The notes beneath the pieces were generated by a model. That model had not been told where the DNA came from, ran no database searches, and worked only from the letters and a program-made list of their open reading frames with translations. A stretch of DNA of 64,000 bases from Cecembia calidifontis (GTDB taxonomy: Bacteria; Bacteroidota; Bacteroidia; Cytophagales; Cyclobacteriaceae), in NCBI RefSeq assembly GCF_004216715.1, contig NZ_SGXG01000001.1, positions 558,001-622,000 of the forward strand, written 5' to 3'. A program made the position numbers and the translations under genes. Of this stretch, positions 23,770 to 32,720 are shown one piece after another; position 1 is the stretch's first letter; every line of letters begins with the position of its first letter.

Positions 23770-24252
23770 TTACTTTTTGTAAATCAATGCAACACAATAG
23801 GCGGAAACACCTTCTTCCCTTCCCACAAAACCCAGTTTCTCGGTAGTGGTGGCCTTAATGGAAATGGCACCTTCCTCTACTCCCATTACTTCAGATAAAC
23901 AAGCCTTCATAGCAGGAATATGGGGATTGACTTTGGGAAGCTGCAAACATACCGTAGAGTCAATATTGCCCACTTCATAACCGGCTTCCCGGATCAAGAC
24001 CATTACCTCACGCAACAGAATTTTGCTGTCAATACCTTTGTATTTGGGATCCTTATCTGAAAAGTGATAACCTATATCCCGCATGTTGGCAGCACCCAAG
24101 AGAGCATCACAGATTACATGGATCAATACATCCGCATCGGAATGGCCTAAGGCCCCTTTTTCATGTTCCAACTTGATACCTCCCAACCAAAAATCCAGCC
24201 CTTCGTGCAACTGATGCACATCATAGCCAAAACCAATTCTGAAATTATTCAT
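23770..24252 (-). CDS. ispF: 2-C-methyl-D-erythritol 2,4-cyclodiphosphate synthase
   Basis: 160 residues from ATG 24252 (the frame is open to 24294, but the family starts at FRIGFGYDVHQL). Metal ligands are Asp and His in GYDVHQL, and the signature HSDADVLIHVICDALLGAANMRDIGYHF is complete, as is IKATTTEKLGFVGREEG near the end. It cyclises CDP-ME phosphate to MEcPP in the MEP route of isoprenoid synthesis, working as a trimer. Its stop is followed one base later by the mnmD start. Confidence 0.95.
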   Translation of the reverse strand: MNNFRIGFGYDVHQLHEGLDFWLGGIKLEHEKGALGHSDADVLIHVICDALLGAANMRDIGYHFSDKDPKYKGIDSKILLREVMVLIREAGYEVGNIDSTVCLQLPKVNPHIPAMKACLSEVMGVEEGAISIKATTTEKLGFVGREEGVSAYCVALIYKK

Positions 24253-24384
24253 AGCTCTTCGATAATGTTCTACACGGTTTGAAAATAGAGTCAAGACACA
24301 AGATGTATGACATAGGACTTAATTTCTCCATATCCCATAAATATCCCAATATCTATTACAAACCTATTTCAACTTTCTTCAAAA

Positions 24385-25626
24385 TTATTTCACAACAGCC
24401 TTATAGTAAACGGTTGAAGCATTCTCCTCTTTGAGTATTGATTTTCCCCAATCCAAAATACTTTGGGCGGGGATCTGGGTCTTTTTCTCGTATTCTGTTT
24501 GGTAAAGCTCCGGGCTTCCTAAATGAGCATAATAGGCCAAACTCATGGCCCTGTTGAGCAACTGAACAGACTCGTAGGTCTTCATGGCCTCAGCTTGATT
24601 TTTCACCTTCGTGAGGGTATCCTCTGGAATCGCAGATTCCAAAAATTCCTGCACTACCTGGTCCAAAGCTTTCTCTGCCAGTTCAGCCGTTTGTCCCTTC
24701 TCCATCTTTCCTGAAAACACCATGAGACCGGGGTCAACCGTCCCAAAAATATAAGCACTGACAGAGGCAAATATGTGCCCGTTTTTTACCAACTTCTGTT
24801 CCAGGGTGGAAGAGCGGCCAAAGCCTAAAATATCCGTGATCAGATCAGCCTGTAAATATCCTTCCTGTAATTTTCCAGGCATGTGATAGACTTTATACAG
24901 GGCATCCGTAGGCACCTCAGCATTGACCACTAAAGTCTTTTTGCTTGTCTGGGGCAGCTCCACAGGAATGGACCTTTTGGGAATTTTACCAGTCGGAATA
25001 TCCCCAAACCATTTGTCTGCCAAAAACTTGACCTGATCCAGTGTTACGTCACCTGCCACTACCAGGATGGCATTATCGGGTCGATAGTGGGTATAGTAAA
25101 ACTCTTCTACATCCTCCTTGGTGTAATTGACAATATCCTCAATATCCTTTCCGATTGTAGGCCACTGGTATGGGTGCGTATCAAAAGCCAGTTTTCGGAT
25201 ATGATGGAAAACATCACCATAGGGCTGATTCAGGTAGCGCTGTTTGAATTCTTCTATGACCACCTTCCTTTGCGTTTCGATGGTCTTTTCGCTCAAATTC
25301 AGCTGCAGCATCCTGTCCGATTCCAGCCAAAATGCGGTCTCTATATTGACCGCAGGAAGGGTGATGTAGTAATTGGTAATGTCTGTATTGGTAAAGGCAT
25401 TGCAGGAACCTCCTACCCTTTCCAAAGCGGTATCAAAAACAGGGACGTTCTTTGAACTTCCGAACATAAGGTGTTCAAAGTAATGCGCCAGTCCTGTTTT
25501 TCCCGGAATTTCATTCCTGGAACCCACTTTATACAGGATATTGAGTACAGCCATCTTGGTACTGTGGTCTTCATGAACCAAAACTTCGAGGCCATTTTCC
25601 AATACAAACCGTTGATAATTGATCAT
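24385..25626 (-). CDS. M16 family zinc peptidase (insulinase/pitrilysin type)
   Basis: 413 residues forming one active-type half of an M16 enzyme. The inverted zinc motif HYFEH is at residues 48-52, with the third ligand Glu expected in the following 76 residues (IETQRKVVIEEFKQR). There is no signal peptide, so the enzyme is cytoplasmic or released without one. M16 proteins of this size usually work with a partner lacking the zinc site; no such gene is adjacent here. It would degrade peptides. It lies 27 nt downstream of the small metal-binding protein gene, on the same strand. Confidence 0.9.
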   Translation of the reverse strand: MINYQRFVLENGLEVLVHEDHSTKMAVLNILYKVGSRNEIPGKTGLAHYFEHLMFGSSKNVPVFDTALERVGGSCNAFTNTDITNYYITLPAVNIETAFWLESDRMLQLNLSEKTIETQRKVVIEEFKQRYLNQPYGDVFHHIRKLAFDTHPYQWPTIGKDIEDIVNYTKEDVEEFYYTHYRPDNAILVVAGDVTLDQVKFLADKWFGDIPTGKIPKRSIPVELPQTSKKTLVVNAEVPTDALYKVYHMPGKLQEGYLQADLITDILGFGRSSTLEQKLVKNGHIFASVSAYIFGTVDPGLMVFSGKMEKGQTAELAEKALDQVVQEFLESAIPEDTLTKVKNQAEAMKTYESVQLLNRAMSLAYYAHLGSPELYQTEYEKKTQIPAQSILDWGKSILKEENASTVYYKAVVK

Positions 25627-25653
25627 AATATGCCTTAGAGAAATGAAATAAGC

Positions 25654-25863
25654 TTAAGCTTCTATGCTTTCACCTTTATAGCCCGCATTTTCCAATGCTT
25701 TTTGTACAGCTTCTGCTTCAATTTCTCCTTCTACTGTCAAAATCCTGTCAGGATGGCTCAGGTCCACCATCCATGCGTTTTGGGCTACTTTATCCATTTC
25801 CGGTGTGATTGCAGCTACGCAGGCTCCACACTTGACATTGGTTTTAAGTTGTATCTTCTTCAT
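25654..25863 (-). CDS. Heavy-metal-associated (HMA) domain protein
   Basis: 69 residues, a single ferredoxin-like HMA domain. The metal loop is VKCGACVAAI, giving CxxC; the usual preceding Met is Val. The remaining strand-helix pattern (WMVDLSHPDRILTVEG, VQKALENAGYKG) fits copper chaperones of the CopZ/Atx1 type. No copper ATPase or regulator is near, so the role in copper traffic is inferred from the family alone. It precedes the M16 peptidase gene. Confidence 0.8.
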   Translation of the reverse strand: MKKIQLKTNVKCGACVAAITPEMDKVAQNAWMVDLSHPDRILTVEGEIEAEAVQKALENAGYKGESIEA

Positions 25864-26012
25864 ATTGATTCAAATAAATAATTTGGAAAATTTTCAAGCC
25901 AAACAATACAGGCTGAATATTAAAACTCCCAAACAGGCCTTTTGATTCCTTTGACGAGCCTGCAATTTACCTAACTCGATGAATATGTCCTGTGTTTATC
26001 CAAAATAAAAGC

Positions 26013-26038
26013 AAAAAGCGGCACTTAGACCGCTTTTT
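26013..26038 (-). terminator. Intrinsic terminator after metK
   Basis: AAAAAGCGG pairs with CCGCTTTTT around an eight-base loop, directly after the metK stop codon reading leftward. T-runs on both strands allow bidirectional use. Confidence 0.85.
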
Positions 26039-26041
26039 ATT

Positions 26042-27295
26042 TTAAAGACCAAATTCTTTCTTGATGGTATCTACGTAATCCAGTTTTTCCCAGGTAAAGA
26101 GCTCTACATCAAAACTCAACACTTTGTTATCAGGGGTCTTGAAAGTTTTAGTAACAACCTCATTTTTTCTTCCCATGTGCCCATAGGCCGCAGTTTCCTC
26201 ATAAATGGGGTTTCTCAACTTTAGCCTTTGCTCAATGGCATAAGGCCTCATATCAAAAATCTCTTCAACCTTTTTGGCAATTTGCCCATCGGTCATATTC
26301 ACTTTGGCAGTTCCATAGGTATTGACATATATACCCATTGGCTTGGCCACTCCGATGGCATAGGACACCTGCACCAACATTTCATCGGCTACGCCTGCTG
26401 CCACCATGTTTTTAGCAATATGGCGTGTGGCATAAGCTGCTGAACGGTCGACTTTGGAAGGATCTTTTCCGGAAAAAGCCCCACCTCCATGGGCACCTTT
26501 CCCACCATAAGTATCAACAATGATTTTCCTTCCTGTAAGACCGGTATCTCCATGAGGACCTCCGATGACAAATTTCCCGGTTGGGTTGATATGGTAAGTG
26601 ATTTTATCTGTAAACAAGGCCTGATTTTCTGGTTTCAGTTGGGCTTTTACCCTAGGGATCAGGATATTGATCATGTCCTCTTTGATCTTCGCCAACATGG
26701 TAGGCTCATCGGCAAATTCATCGTGCTGGGTAGAAATCACTATAGTATCAATCCTTTGGGGAATATTATCATCAGAGTACTCAATAGTCACTTGAGCCTT
26801 GGAATCCGGTCTCAGATAGGTAATCTCTTTATTTTCCCGCCTCAATGCTGCCAATTCTTTTAGGATCAAATGGGAAAGGTCCAATGCCAAAGGCATAAAA
26901 TTATCTGTCTCCTTGGTGGCATATCCGAACATCATTCCTTGGTCTCCTGCACCTTGTTCTTCCGGATTGCCTTTATCCACGCCTTGGTTGATATCAGGTG
27001 ACTGCTCATGAATGGCGGACAACACCCCACAGGAGTTACCGTCAAACATATATTCTCCTTTGGTATATCCAATACGGTTGATTACCTGACGGGCAATCTG
27101 CTGCACATCCAGATAAGTCTCTGATTTTACCTCTCCGGCCAGGATAACCTGTCCGGTCGTGACCAAGGTTTCACAAGCTACTTTGGAGTTAGGGTCAAAA
27201 GCCAAAAAATGATCAATCAGTGCATCCGAAATCTGATCCGCAATTTTATCTGGATGTCCTTCAGAGACTGATTCTGAAGTAAATAAATAAGGCAT
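26042..27295 (-). CDS. metK: S-adenosylmethionine synthase
   Basis: 417 residues, complete. The N-terminal [21 protein letters not shown] gives the ATP-binding His and metal Asp. [12 protein letters not shown] is signature 1 and [19 protein letters not shown] is signature 2 (GGGAFSGKD). The enzyme makes SAM from methionine and ATP in the cytoplasm. The 170-bp region between its start and purM shows no SAM-riboswitch fold that I could recognise. It is divergent from purM and followed by a terminator. Confidence 0.96.
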   Translation of the reverse strand: MPYLFTSESVSEGHPDKIADQISDALIDHFLAFDPNSKVACETLVTTGQVILAGEVKSETYLDVQQIARQVINRIGYTKGEYMFDGNSCGVLSAIHEQSPDINQGVDKGNPEEQGAGDQGMMFGYATKETDNFMPLALDLSHLILKELAALRRENKEITYLRPDSKAQVTIEYSDDNIPQRIDTIVISTQHDEFADEPTMLAKIKEDMINILIPRVKAQLKPENQALFTDKITYHINPTGKFVIGGPHGDTGLTGRKIIVDTYGGKGAHGGGAFSGKDPSKVDRSAAYATRHIAKNMVAAGVADEMLVQVSYAIGVAKPMGIYVNTYGTAKVNMTDGQIAKKVEEIFDMRPYAIEQRLKLRNPIYEETAAYGHMGRKNEVVTKTFKTPDNKVLSFDVELFTWEKLDYVDTIKKEFGL

Positions 27296-27447
27296 ATAAT
27301 AACAGGTTTAGCTCTTTTTCAAACGGTGCGTAAAAATAAGGTTTACAGGGGAAATAAAAAACCAAATCTTGACAGGAGAGGAAATAGTCTAATTGACAGA
27401 AATTCAATCTTTCAAATTCTAAATCTTCGATTCCCACATTTATTCTT

Positions 27448-27455
27448 TAACTTTG
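27448..27455 (+). promoter_or_regulatory. -7 promoter element of purM
   Basis: TAACTTTG matches TAnnTTTG. Transcription should start near 27461, which would make the first ATG (27463) leaderless and supports ATG 27484. The -33 box is not clear. Confidence 0.5.
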
Positions 27456-27483
27456 TCTCGAAATGACCAAGCCCAGCTCCTCC

Positions 27484-28647
27484 ATGAATGAACGGTATAT
27501 GCAAAGGGGTGTTTCCGCCTCCAAAGAAGATGTACACCAAGCCATTTCCAAATTGGACAAAGGCCTTTTTCCCAAAGCTTTCTGCAAAATTGTAGAAGAC
27601 ACATTGGGAAATGATCCTGAGTACTGCAATATCATGCATGCGGATGGTGCTGGAACCAAGTCTTCCTTGGCTTACATGTACTGGAAGGAAACCGGTGATC
27701 TGAGTGTTTGGAAAGGAATTGCTCAGGATGCAATTATTATGAATATTGATGACCTGCTTTGCGTAGGTGCGATCAACAACATCCTTGTTTCCTCTACCAT
27801 CGGACGGAATAAGAACCTAGTCCCCGGTGAAGTGATTTCAGCCATCATCAATGGCACAGAGGAAGTCCTTCAAATGCTCAGAGACCATGGGGTCCACGTG
27901 GTCTTAACAGGAGGTGAAACCGCAGACGTTGGGGATTTAGTAAGAACAGTCATTGTAGATTCGACAGTAACTTGCAGAATGAAAAGGGACGAGGTGATTT
28001 CAAATGATCAAATCCGTCCAGGAGATGTGATCGTTGGACTGGCCTCTTATGGCCAGGCCACCTATGAGGATTATTACAATGGGGGTATGGGCTCCAATGG
28101 CCTGACCTCAGCCCGACATGATGTTTTCAATAAAATCCTTCAAACCAAATATCCTGAAAGTTATGATCCGGCTGTTCCCCATGAACTGGTGTACACCGGC
28201 AAATATAATTTGACTGACCCGGCTCCAGGACTCCCTGTGGATATGGGCAAACTTGTACTTTCTCCTACCAGGACCTATGCTCCTGTGATGGTAGATGTGC
28301 TGAAATACCTGAGACCTCAGATTCATGGAATCGTGCATTGCAGTGGTGGGGCACAGACTAAAGTATTGCATTTTGTGGACAATGTCCATGTGATCAAGGA
28401 CAATTTATTTGATACGCCTCCATTGTTCAGAATTATTCAGGAGGAAAGCGGCACAGATTGGAAAGAAATGTATAAAGTTTTCAATATGGGCCATCGCATG
28501 GAAATCTACCTGGAAGAAAGGTATGCCGAAGAGGTGATCGACATTGCCGAAACCCTGGGGGTAGAAGCCAAAATCATTGGAAGAGTAGTCCCATTTGAAG
28601 GTAAGAAAGTAACTGTACAAGGAGAACACGGAACTTTCGAATATTAA
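27484..28647 (+). CDS. purM: Phosphoribosylformylglycinamidine cyclo-ligase (AIR synthase)
   Basis: 387 residues from ATG 27484 (MNERYMQRGVSASKED); an ATG at 27463 is in frame but too near the promoter. Features of the PurM fold are HADGAGTKSSLAY (ATP/Mg site), VLTGGETADV, GLASYGQATYEDYYNGGMGSNGLTSARH, and HCSGGAQTKVLHF. It closes FGAM to aminoimidazole ribotide, step five of purine synthesis. This longer PurM variant is the form usual in Bacteroidota. It stands alone; no other pur gene is near. Confidence 0.93.
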   Translation: MNERYMQRGVSASKEDVHQAISKLDKGLFPKAFCKIVEDTLGNDPEYCNIMHADGAGTKSSLAYMYWKETGDLSVWKGIAQDAIIMNIDDLLCVGAINNILVSSTIGRNKNLVPGEVISAIINGTEEVLQMLRDHGVHVVLTGGETADVGDLVRTVIVDSTVTCRMKRDEVISNDQIRPGDVIVGLASYGQATYEDYYNGGMGSNGLTSARHDVFNKILQTKYPESYDPAVPHELVYTGKYNLTDPAPGLPVDMGKLVLSPTRTYAPVMVDVLKYLRPQIHGIVHCSGGAQTKVLHFVDNVHVIKDNLFDTPPLFRIIQEESGTDWKEMYKVFNMGHRMEIYLEERYAEEVIDIAETLGVEAKIIGRVVPFEGKKVTVQGEHGTFEY

Positions 28648-28785
28648 AACATAGTATTCGAAAAACGCCCTATTTATCATAAACATGTACTTGAATGTGA
28701 AAGCAGTTTACCAAGACTTATGAAGTGATTTTTTGGTGATTATTCCTTATCTTTTCAAGACTTGCCACTAGATACCCAGATAACC

Positions 28786-30135
28786 ATGTCCAAATCTACA
28801 CTTCAGCGTATATTTAGAACACTGGCTTGGACTATGGGCATACTGTTTTTCATCCTCATGGTATTTTTTACAAAAGTTGACAGAAGGCCTTACCAACAAA
28901 TGGACTATTACCATGCTACTATGTCCCATTTAGATACCATTAATTGGAAGCAAGGACGAGGCAACAACTGGAAGGCAGGCTGGGCAAAAGTTAACATTAC
29001 CCCAGACAGCCCGGTCAACCTGGCAGGATACAGTCCAAGAGGAAAATATGAGTTTGTTCAGGACAGCAGTTTCCTTAGGACCATTATCCTCAACAGTGGG
29101 GACATTCATGTGGCTTTTGTAAATTTTGAATTGATGATTGTCCATCCCTATCTGGAAAAAAGAATCCGGGAAAAAATTAGGGAAGCAGGATTGAAAATTG
29201 ACCTGCTTTATTTTACTACTACCCACACCCATAGTGGAATGGGAGGCTACATGCCAGGCCTAGTCGGAAAATTTGCCTTCGGGGGCTACAATGAAGAATT
29301 GGTATCATTTCTTGAAGAAAAATCACTTGAAGCCTTAAAAATTGCACATTCCAAACTAGATGCTTCAATTATTGTTTTCCAGAAATCATTGACAAAAGAC
29401 TTGGTAGCCAACCGCTTAAAAGAAACTGACCCCGTAGATCCTTTCATAAGGCAACTCACTTTTATCAATTCCAAAGGCCAAAAGGCGACTTTATTGAGTT
29501 ATTCAGCCCATTCTACCATTTTGAACAAAAAGTTTATGGGTTTGTCCGGTGATTATCCCCATTACCTGAGCCAAAAATTGGAGGAAGATTACGATTTGGC
29601 CATGTTTGCAGCGGGAACAGTGGGAAGCCATAAACCGGTAGTAAATGGCAAGCAAATAGAGGATGTCATTCAGTATAGCGAACAGGTTTTTGAATCGATT
29701 AACAAGAATCTTTTAGACTCAGATACTTTGGATCAGGGTCCTATTTCGTTCGCAACATTACCCTTACAATTGAGGAAAGCACATTACCGCACTGGCAAAA
29801 ATATCAGGATAAGGCCTTGGGTATTTAAGCTACTGGTAGGAGATAGCAATGCCCATTTTGATATGGTTCTTTTAGGGAAAACACTTTTGGTAAGTTCTAG
29901 TGGTGAGATTTCCGGAGTTTTTATGGAAAAGTGGGAAAATTATGCACGCGAAAATGGACTGAATCTAATTGTAAGTTGCTTCAATGGAGGATATATAGGC
30001 TATATTACTCCTGATAAATATTATGATGAAAAGTTATATGAAACCATGGAAATGAACTGGTATGGACCCTATAATGGTGCTTATTTTGATGAGATCATGA
30101 TGAAAATAATCGAGAAAGCCGCTACATTATTTTAA
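28786..30135 (+). CDS. Neutral/alkaline ceramidase-like membrane-anchored protein
   Basis: 449 residues from ATG 28786 (the frame opens at TTG 28762). There is one N-terminal membrane anchor (about residues 10-30; TLAWTMGILFFILMVFF). The domain shows WKAGWAKVNITPDSPVNLAGY, the start typical of ceramidase N-terminal domains, TTTHTHSGMGGYMPGL (zinc His pair) and a final region with SFNGGYIGYITP. The family hydrolyses ceramide amides or related lipids; Bacteroidota make sphingolipids, so a lipid substrate in the envelope is plausible. The protein is shorter than bacterial ceramidases (about 640-670) and lacks the C-terminal domain, so activity on ceramide is uncertain. Confidence 0.75.
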   Translation: MSKSTLQRIFRTLAWTMGILFFILMVFFTKVDRRPYQQMDYYHATMSHLDTINWKQGRGNNWKAGWAKVNITPDSPVNLAGYSPRGKYEFVQDSSFLRTIILNSGDIHVAFVNFELMIVHPYLEKRIREKIREAGLKIDLLYFTTTHTHSGMGGYMPGLVGKFAFGGYNEELVSFLEEKSLEALKIAHSKLDASIIVFQKSLTKDLVANRLKETDPVDPFIRQLTFINSKGQKATLLSYSAHSTILNKKFMGLSGDYPHYLSQKLEEDYDLAMFAAGTVGSHKPVVNGKQIEDVIQYSEQVFESINKNLLDSDTLDQGPISFATLPLQLRKAHYRTGKNIRIRPWVFKLLVGDSNAHFDMVLLGKTLLVSSSGEISGVFMEKWENYARENGLNLIVSCFNGGYIGYITPDKYYDEKLYETMEMNWYGPYNGAYFDEIMMKIIEKAATLF

Positions 30136-30164
30136 CAAAAGCAGCTAAGAAAAAAATCAATTTT

Positions 30165-30998
30165 TCAGAGTACCAACAAAACCAGAGGCAACAAAAAAGA
30201 GGCCTCCAATCTTTCCCTTATATTTTGACCATTTTCCCGATTAAACTCAAATACATGGAAAAGCACCAATAGCAGCAAAACGCTGACATGGATTCTGTAA
30301 TAAGAGGGAACTAAAATAAAGACCCCAACAAGATAAATAATGGCCCCCATTGAAAGTAAAAGGATAAATCTTCTCAAGACAATTTTGCTCATCAGTAGCA
30401 AAGCCGAACCTAACTTATCTTGCGCATCACTTTTTTCATCAATATAAGATAGCATAAAAAGATTGATCCCCGCCAGCAGGATATAAGCTATCAGAATTAA
30501 AAAGAATTCAACAGGCACCTCATTGGGAAAAACCGAGAAGAATGGGGCCAGAGAAATCCCTATCGCATAAAAAACAGCAGTTGATATTTCTTTTAACCAA
30601 GCCAATTTCTTTTCAAAAAACTGAAGAAATCCCATCCAAAGTACCATTCCCCCAGCAAAGATTACTCCGGGGAAAAAGATAAAATGAAGACTTTCAAAAC
30701 AAATCATCAATCCAAATCCGGAAAGAACAACTATTGCAAGTATAATACACAGCGAAACAAAATGCTTCTGGTGAAATCTGTGCCTATCAGAACTTGCCAA
30801 ATGAACAATCCTCTTTGCATCAATCAGATGATCCAAAGTATAAATTCCCCATACCGCCATTCCCAGCACCACATAAAGGACAAAAGGTAAGGAGACATCC
30901 AGCAAATCAGCAAAAAAAAGCATCCCTGCCATGGCCCCGAAAACCACATCCAGAGAGAGCAAATTAAGAACCCGCCAAATTGATGTCAGAAAATTCAT
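30165..30998 (-). CDS. Multi-spanning membrane protein, UbiA-like
   Basis: 277 residues with seven to eight hydrophobic helices. The short segment YTLDHLIDAKR (about residues 53-63) resembles the Asp-rich motif of UbiA prenyltransferases, and FMLSYIDEKSDAQDKLGS (about 180-197) resembles the second motif (D..D). Both are weaker than in bona fide UbiA enzymes. It might attach prenyl groups to an aromatic or act on a related lipid; this is uncertain. It is convergent with the ceramidase-like gene (30 bp apart) and divergent from the GDSL hydrolase gene. Confidence 0.55.
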   Translation of the reverse strand: MNFLTSIWRVLNLLSLDVVFGAMAGMLFFADLLDVSLPFVLYVVLGMAVWGIYTLDHLIDAKRIVHLASSDRHRFHQKHFVSLCIILAIVVLSGFGLMICFESLHFIFFPGVIFAGGMVLWMGFLQFFEKKLAWLKEISTAVFYAIGISLAPFFSVFPNEVPVEFFLILIAYILLAGINLFMLSYIDEKSDAQDKLGSALLLMSKIVLRRFILLLSMGAIIYLVGVFILVPSYYRIHVSVLLLLVLFHVFEFNRENGQNIRERLEASFLLPLVLLVL

Positions 30999-31086
30999 GG
31001 AACGATATTAGCAAATTTTATTAATTCCATCATGGGACAAAACAGCATGTTATTTTTTAACTTTAGAAAGGATAAACCAGTAACCT

Positions 31087-31722
31087 ATGAAAAACACTTT
31101 ATTTTCAATCGTACTGTTTTTAGGACTCATATTCAATACCCTCGGACAAAACATTATCAAAGTTGCCTGTGTCGGTAACAGCATTACCCAAGGACCGGGA
31201 AGAGAACATCCTGACAGTTATCCTTTACAATTACAGGCTTTACTTGGAGAGAATTACCAAGTTAAAAACTTCGGGGTAAGCGGAAGAACATTACTCAAAA
31301 AGGGGGACTTCCCATATTGGAATGAACCCCAATTTCAAGAAGTGAAGGATTTTCAACCTGATATCCTGGTTATTAAACTGGGCACCAATGATTCCAAACC
31401 CCAAAATTGGGTATATAAAGCAGATTTCAAAAAAGATTATTTAGAGCTCATTGCAAGTATAAAAGCGCATATGCCATCAAGTGGCAAGGTATATATCTGC
31501 ATACCTGTCCCAGTAACCAAGGACAATTTTGGGATAAGAGAAAGTATTATGGTCAATGAAGTCCAACCTTTTCTCCTTGAAATCGCCAAAGAATCAGGTG
31601 CATCAATCATAGATCTTTATACCCCATTGAAAGATAGGGCTGACCTACTTCCTGATGGGGTCCATCCTAATAAAGAGGGACTCGGAATTATGGCAAGAGA
31701 AGTTGCAAAGGCAATCCAATAA
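31087..31722 (+). CDS. SGNH/GDSL-type esterase
   Basis: 211 residues with signal peptide MKNTLFSIVLFLGLIFNTLGQ. The four SGNH blocks are present: block I ACVGNSIT (nucleophile Ser32), block II with the conserved Gly (NFGVSGRT), block III IKLGTND (Asn) and block V DGVHPN (Asp190, His193). The enzyme hydrolyses ester bonds, often acetyl groups of polysaccharides, in the periplasm. The substrate is unknown. Its stop codon lies at the edge of a bidirectional terminator that also ends the ATPase operon. Confidence 0.88.
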   Translation: MKNTLFSIVLFLGLIFNTLGQNIIKVACVGNSITQGPGREHPDSYPLQLQALLGENYQVKNFGVSGRTLLKKGDFPYWNEPQFQEVKDFQPDILVIKLGTNDSKPQNWVYKADFKKDYLELIASIKAHMPSSGKVYICIPVPVTKDNFGIRESIMVNEVQPFLLEIAKESGASIIDLYTPLKDRADLLPDGVHPNKEGLGIMAREVAKAIQ

Positions 31723-31748
31723 AAAAACCGCCTCTTGGGCGGTTTTTT
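31722..31748. terminator. Bidirectional intrinsic terminator (GDSL gene / atpG)
   Basis: AAAAAACCGCC pairs with GGCGGTTTTTT around a five-base loop, with T-runs on both strands. It lies between the convergent GDSL hydrolase gene and the atpG end of the ATPase operon. Confidence 0.92.
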
Positions 31749-31771
31749 CGGGTTGTATTGTTAGTATTTTC

Positions 31772-32647
31772 TTATTTCCCTTCAAGGGCATTTGCACCAG
31801 CAACGATTTCAAGAATTTCGTTGGTAATGGCTGCCTGACGGGTTCTGTTATACATCAACTTCAATTCTTTAAGCAACTCATTGGCATTTTCAGTAGCCTT
31901 ATCCATGGAAGTCATCCGGGCTCCGTGTTCAGAAGCATTGCTTTCAAGAACAGCCTTATAGAACTGTGTTTTGAGGGCACTGGGCACTAAATCTTCGATA
32001 ATGTATTCTTTGGAAGGCTCAAGGATATAATCCAAGTTGTTGAAGTTATCCTTTTCATTGCTTTCAGGGGCTCCCATTGGAAGGAATTGTTCAACAGTAA
32101 TTTCCTGCGTTGCCACATTCCTGAAGTGGTTATAGATCAAGACTACTTTATCAAACCTTTCAGAGGTAAAGCCATTCATGGCAAAAAGTGCAATTTCTCT
32201 CACACTTTCGAAATTAACATCATTGAATACAGAATAGTAATCACTGATGACATTGAATCCTCTTTTGGAGTAAAATTCAAAAGACTTTTTACCTAAAGGA
32301 AGAATGGTAACATTTTTACCTTTGAATTCATTTTCCAACAGATTATTGGTGGCCTTCATGGTATTGGAATTGAAAGCACCGCAAAGCCCCTTATCAGAAG
32401 TCATTGGGATCAAGAGCACATTTTCAACTGCTCTTTGCTCAGCATAAGCAATATGAAGTTCTCCTCCCATGGCTGCTACGACATCATTCAATATCGCTGT
32501 GAGTTTTTGAGAATATGGACGCATTCTTAGGATTTTGTCCTGCGCTTTTCTCAACTTGGCCGCAGCCACCATTTTCATGGCCTTGGTAATTTGTTGAGTG
32601 GATGTTACAGAAGTGATCCTTTGTTTTACTTCCTTAAGGTTTGCCAT
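31772..32647 (-). CDS. atpG: ATP synthase F1 subunit gamma
   Basis: 291 residues with the two long terminal helices of the gamma shaft: MANLKEVKQRITSVTSTQQITKAMKMVAAAKLRKAQ at the start and TRQAAITNEILEIVAGANAL at the end. The middle Rossmann-like part carries MTSDKGLCGAFN. It is the rotor axle linking the c-ring to the alpha/beta head. It is the last gene of the operon; atpD and atpC (beta, epsilon) are missing from this locus, as is usual in Bacteroidota where they sit elsewhere. Confidence 0.95.
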   Translation of the reverse strand: MANLKEVKQRITSVTSTQQITKAMKMVAAAKLRKAQDKILRMRPYSQKLTAILNDVVAAMGGELHIAYAEQRAVENVLLIPMTSDKGLCGAFNSNTMKATNNLLENEFKGKNVTILPLGKKSFEFYSKRGFNVISDYYSVFNDVNFESVREIALFAMNGFTSERFDKVVLIYNHFRNVATQEITVEQFLPMGAPESNEKDNFNNLDYILEPSKEYIIEDLVPSALKTQFYKAVLESNASEHGARMTSMDKATENANELLKELKLMYNRTRQAAITNEILEIVAGANALEGK

Positions 32648-32680
32648 AATATTCTTTGAAGAAAAGCAATATAGTCAATG

Positions 32681-32711
32681 CCAGCAGGAAGAAAGGAAAT
32701 CTACCTGCTGG
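32681..32711 (-). other. mRNA hairpin between atpA and atpG
   Basis: CCAGCAGG pairs perfectly with CCTGCTGG around a 15-base loop in the 73-nt gap. There is no T-run, so it is more likely an mRNA stability or processing element than a terminator. Confidence 0.5.
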
Positions 32712-32720
32712 GCTGTTTAA

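Noticed and set aside
27296..27462. Possible SAM riboswitch upstream of metK
   Set aside because: No recognisable SAM-I, SAM-II or SAM-IV fold or terminator stem was seen in the gap.
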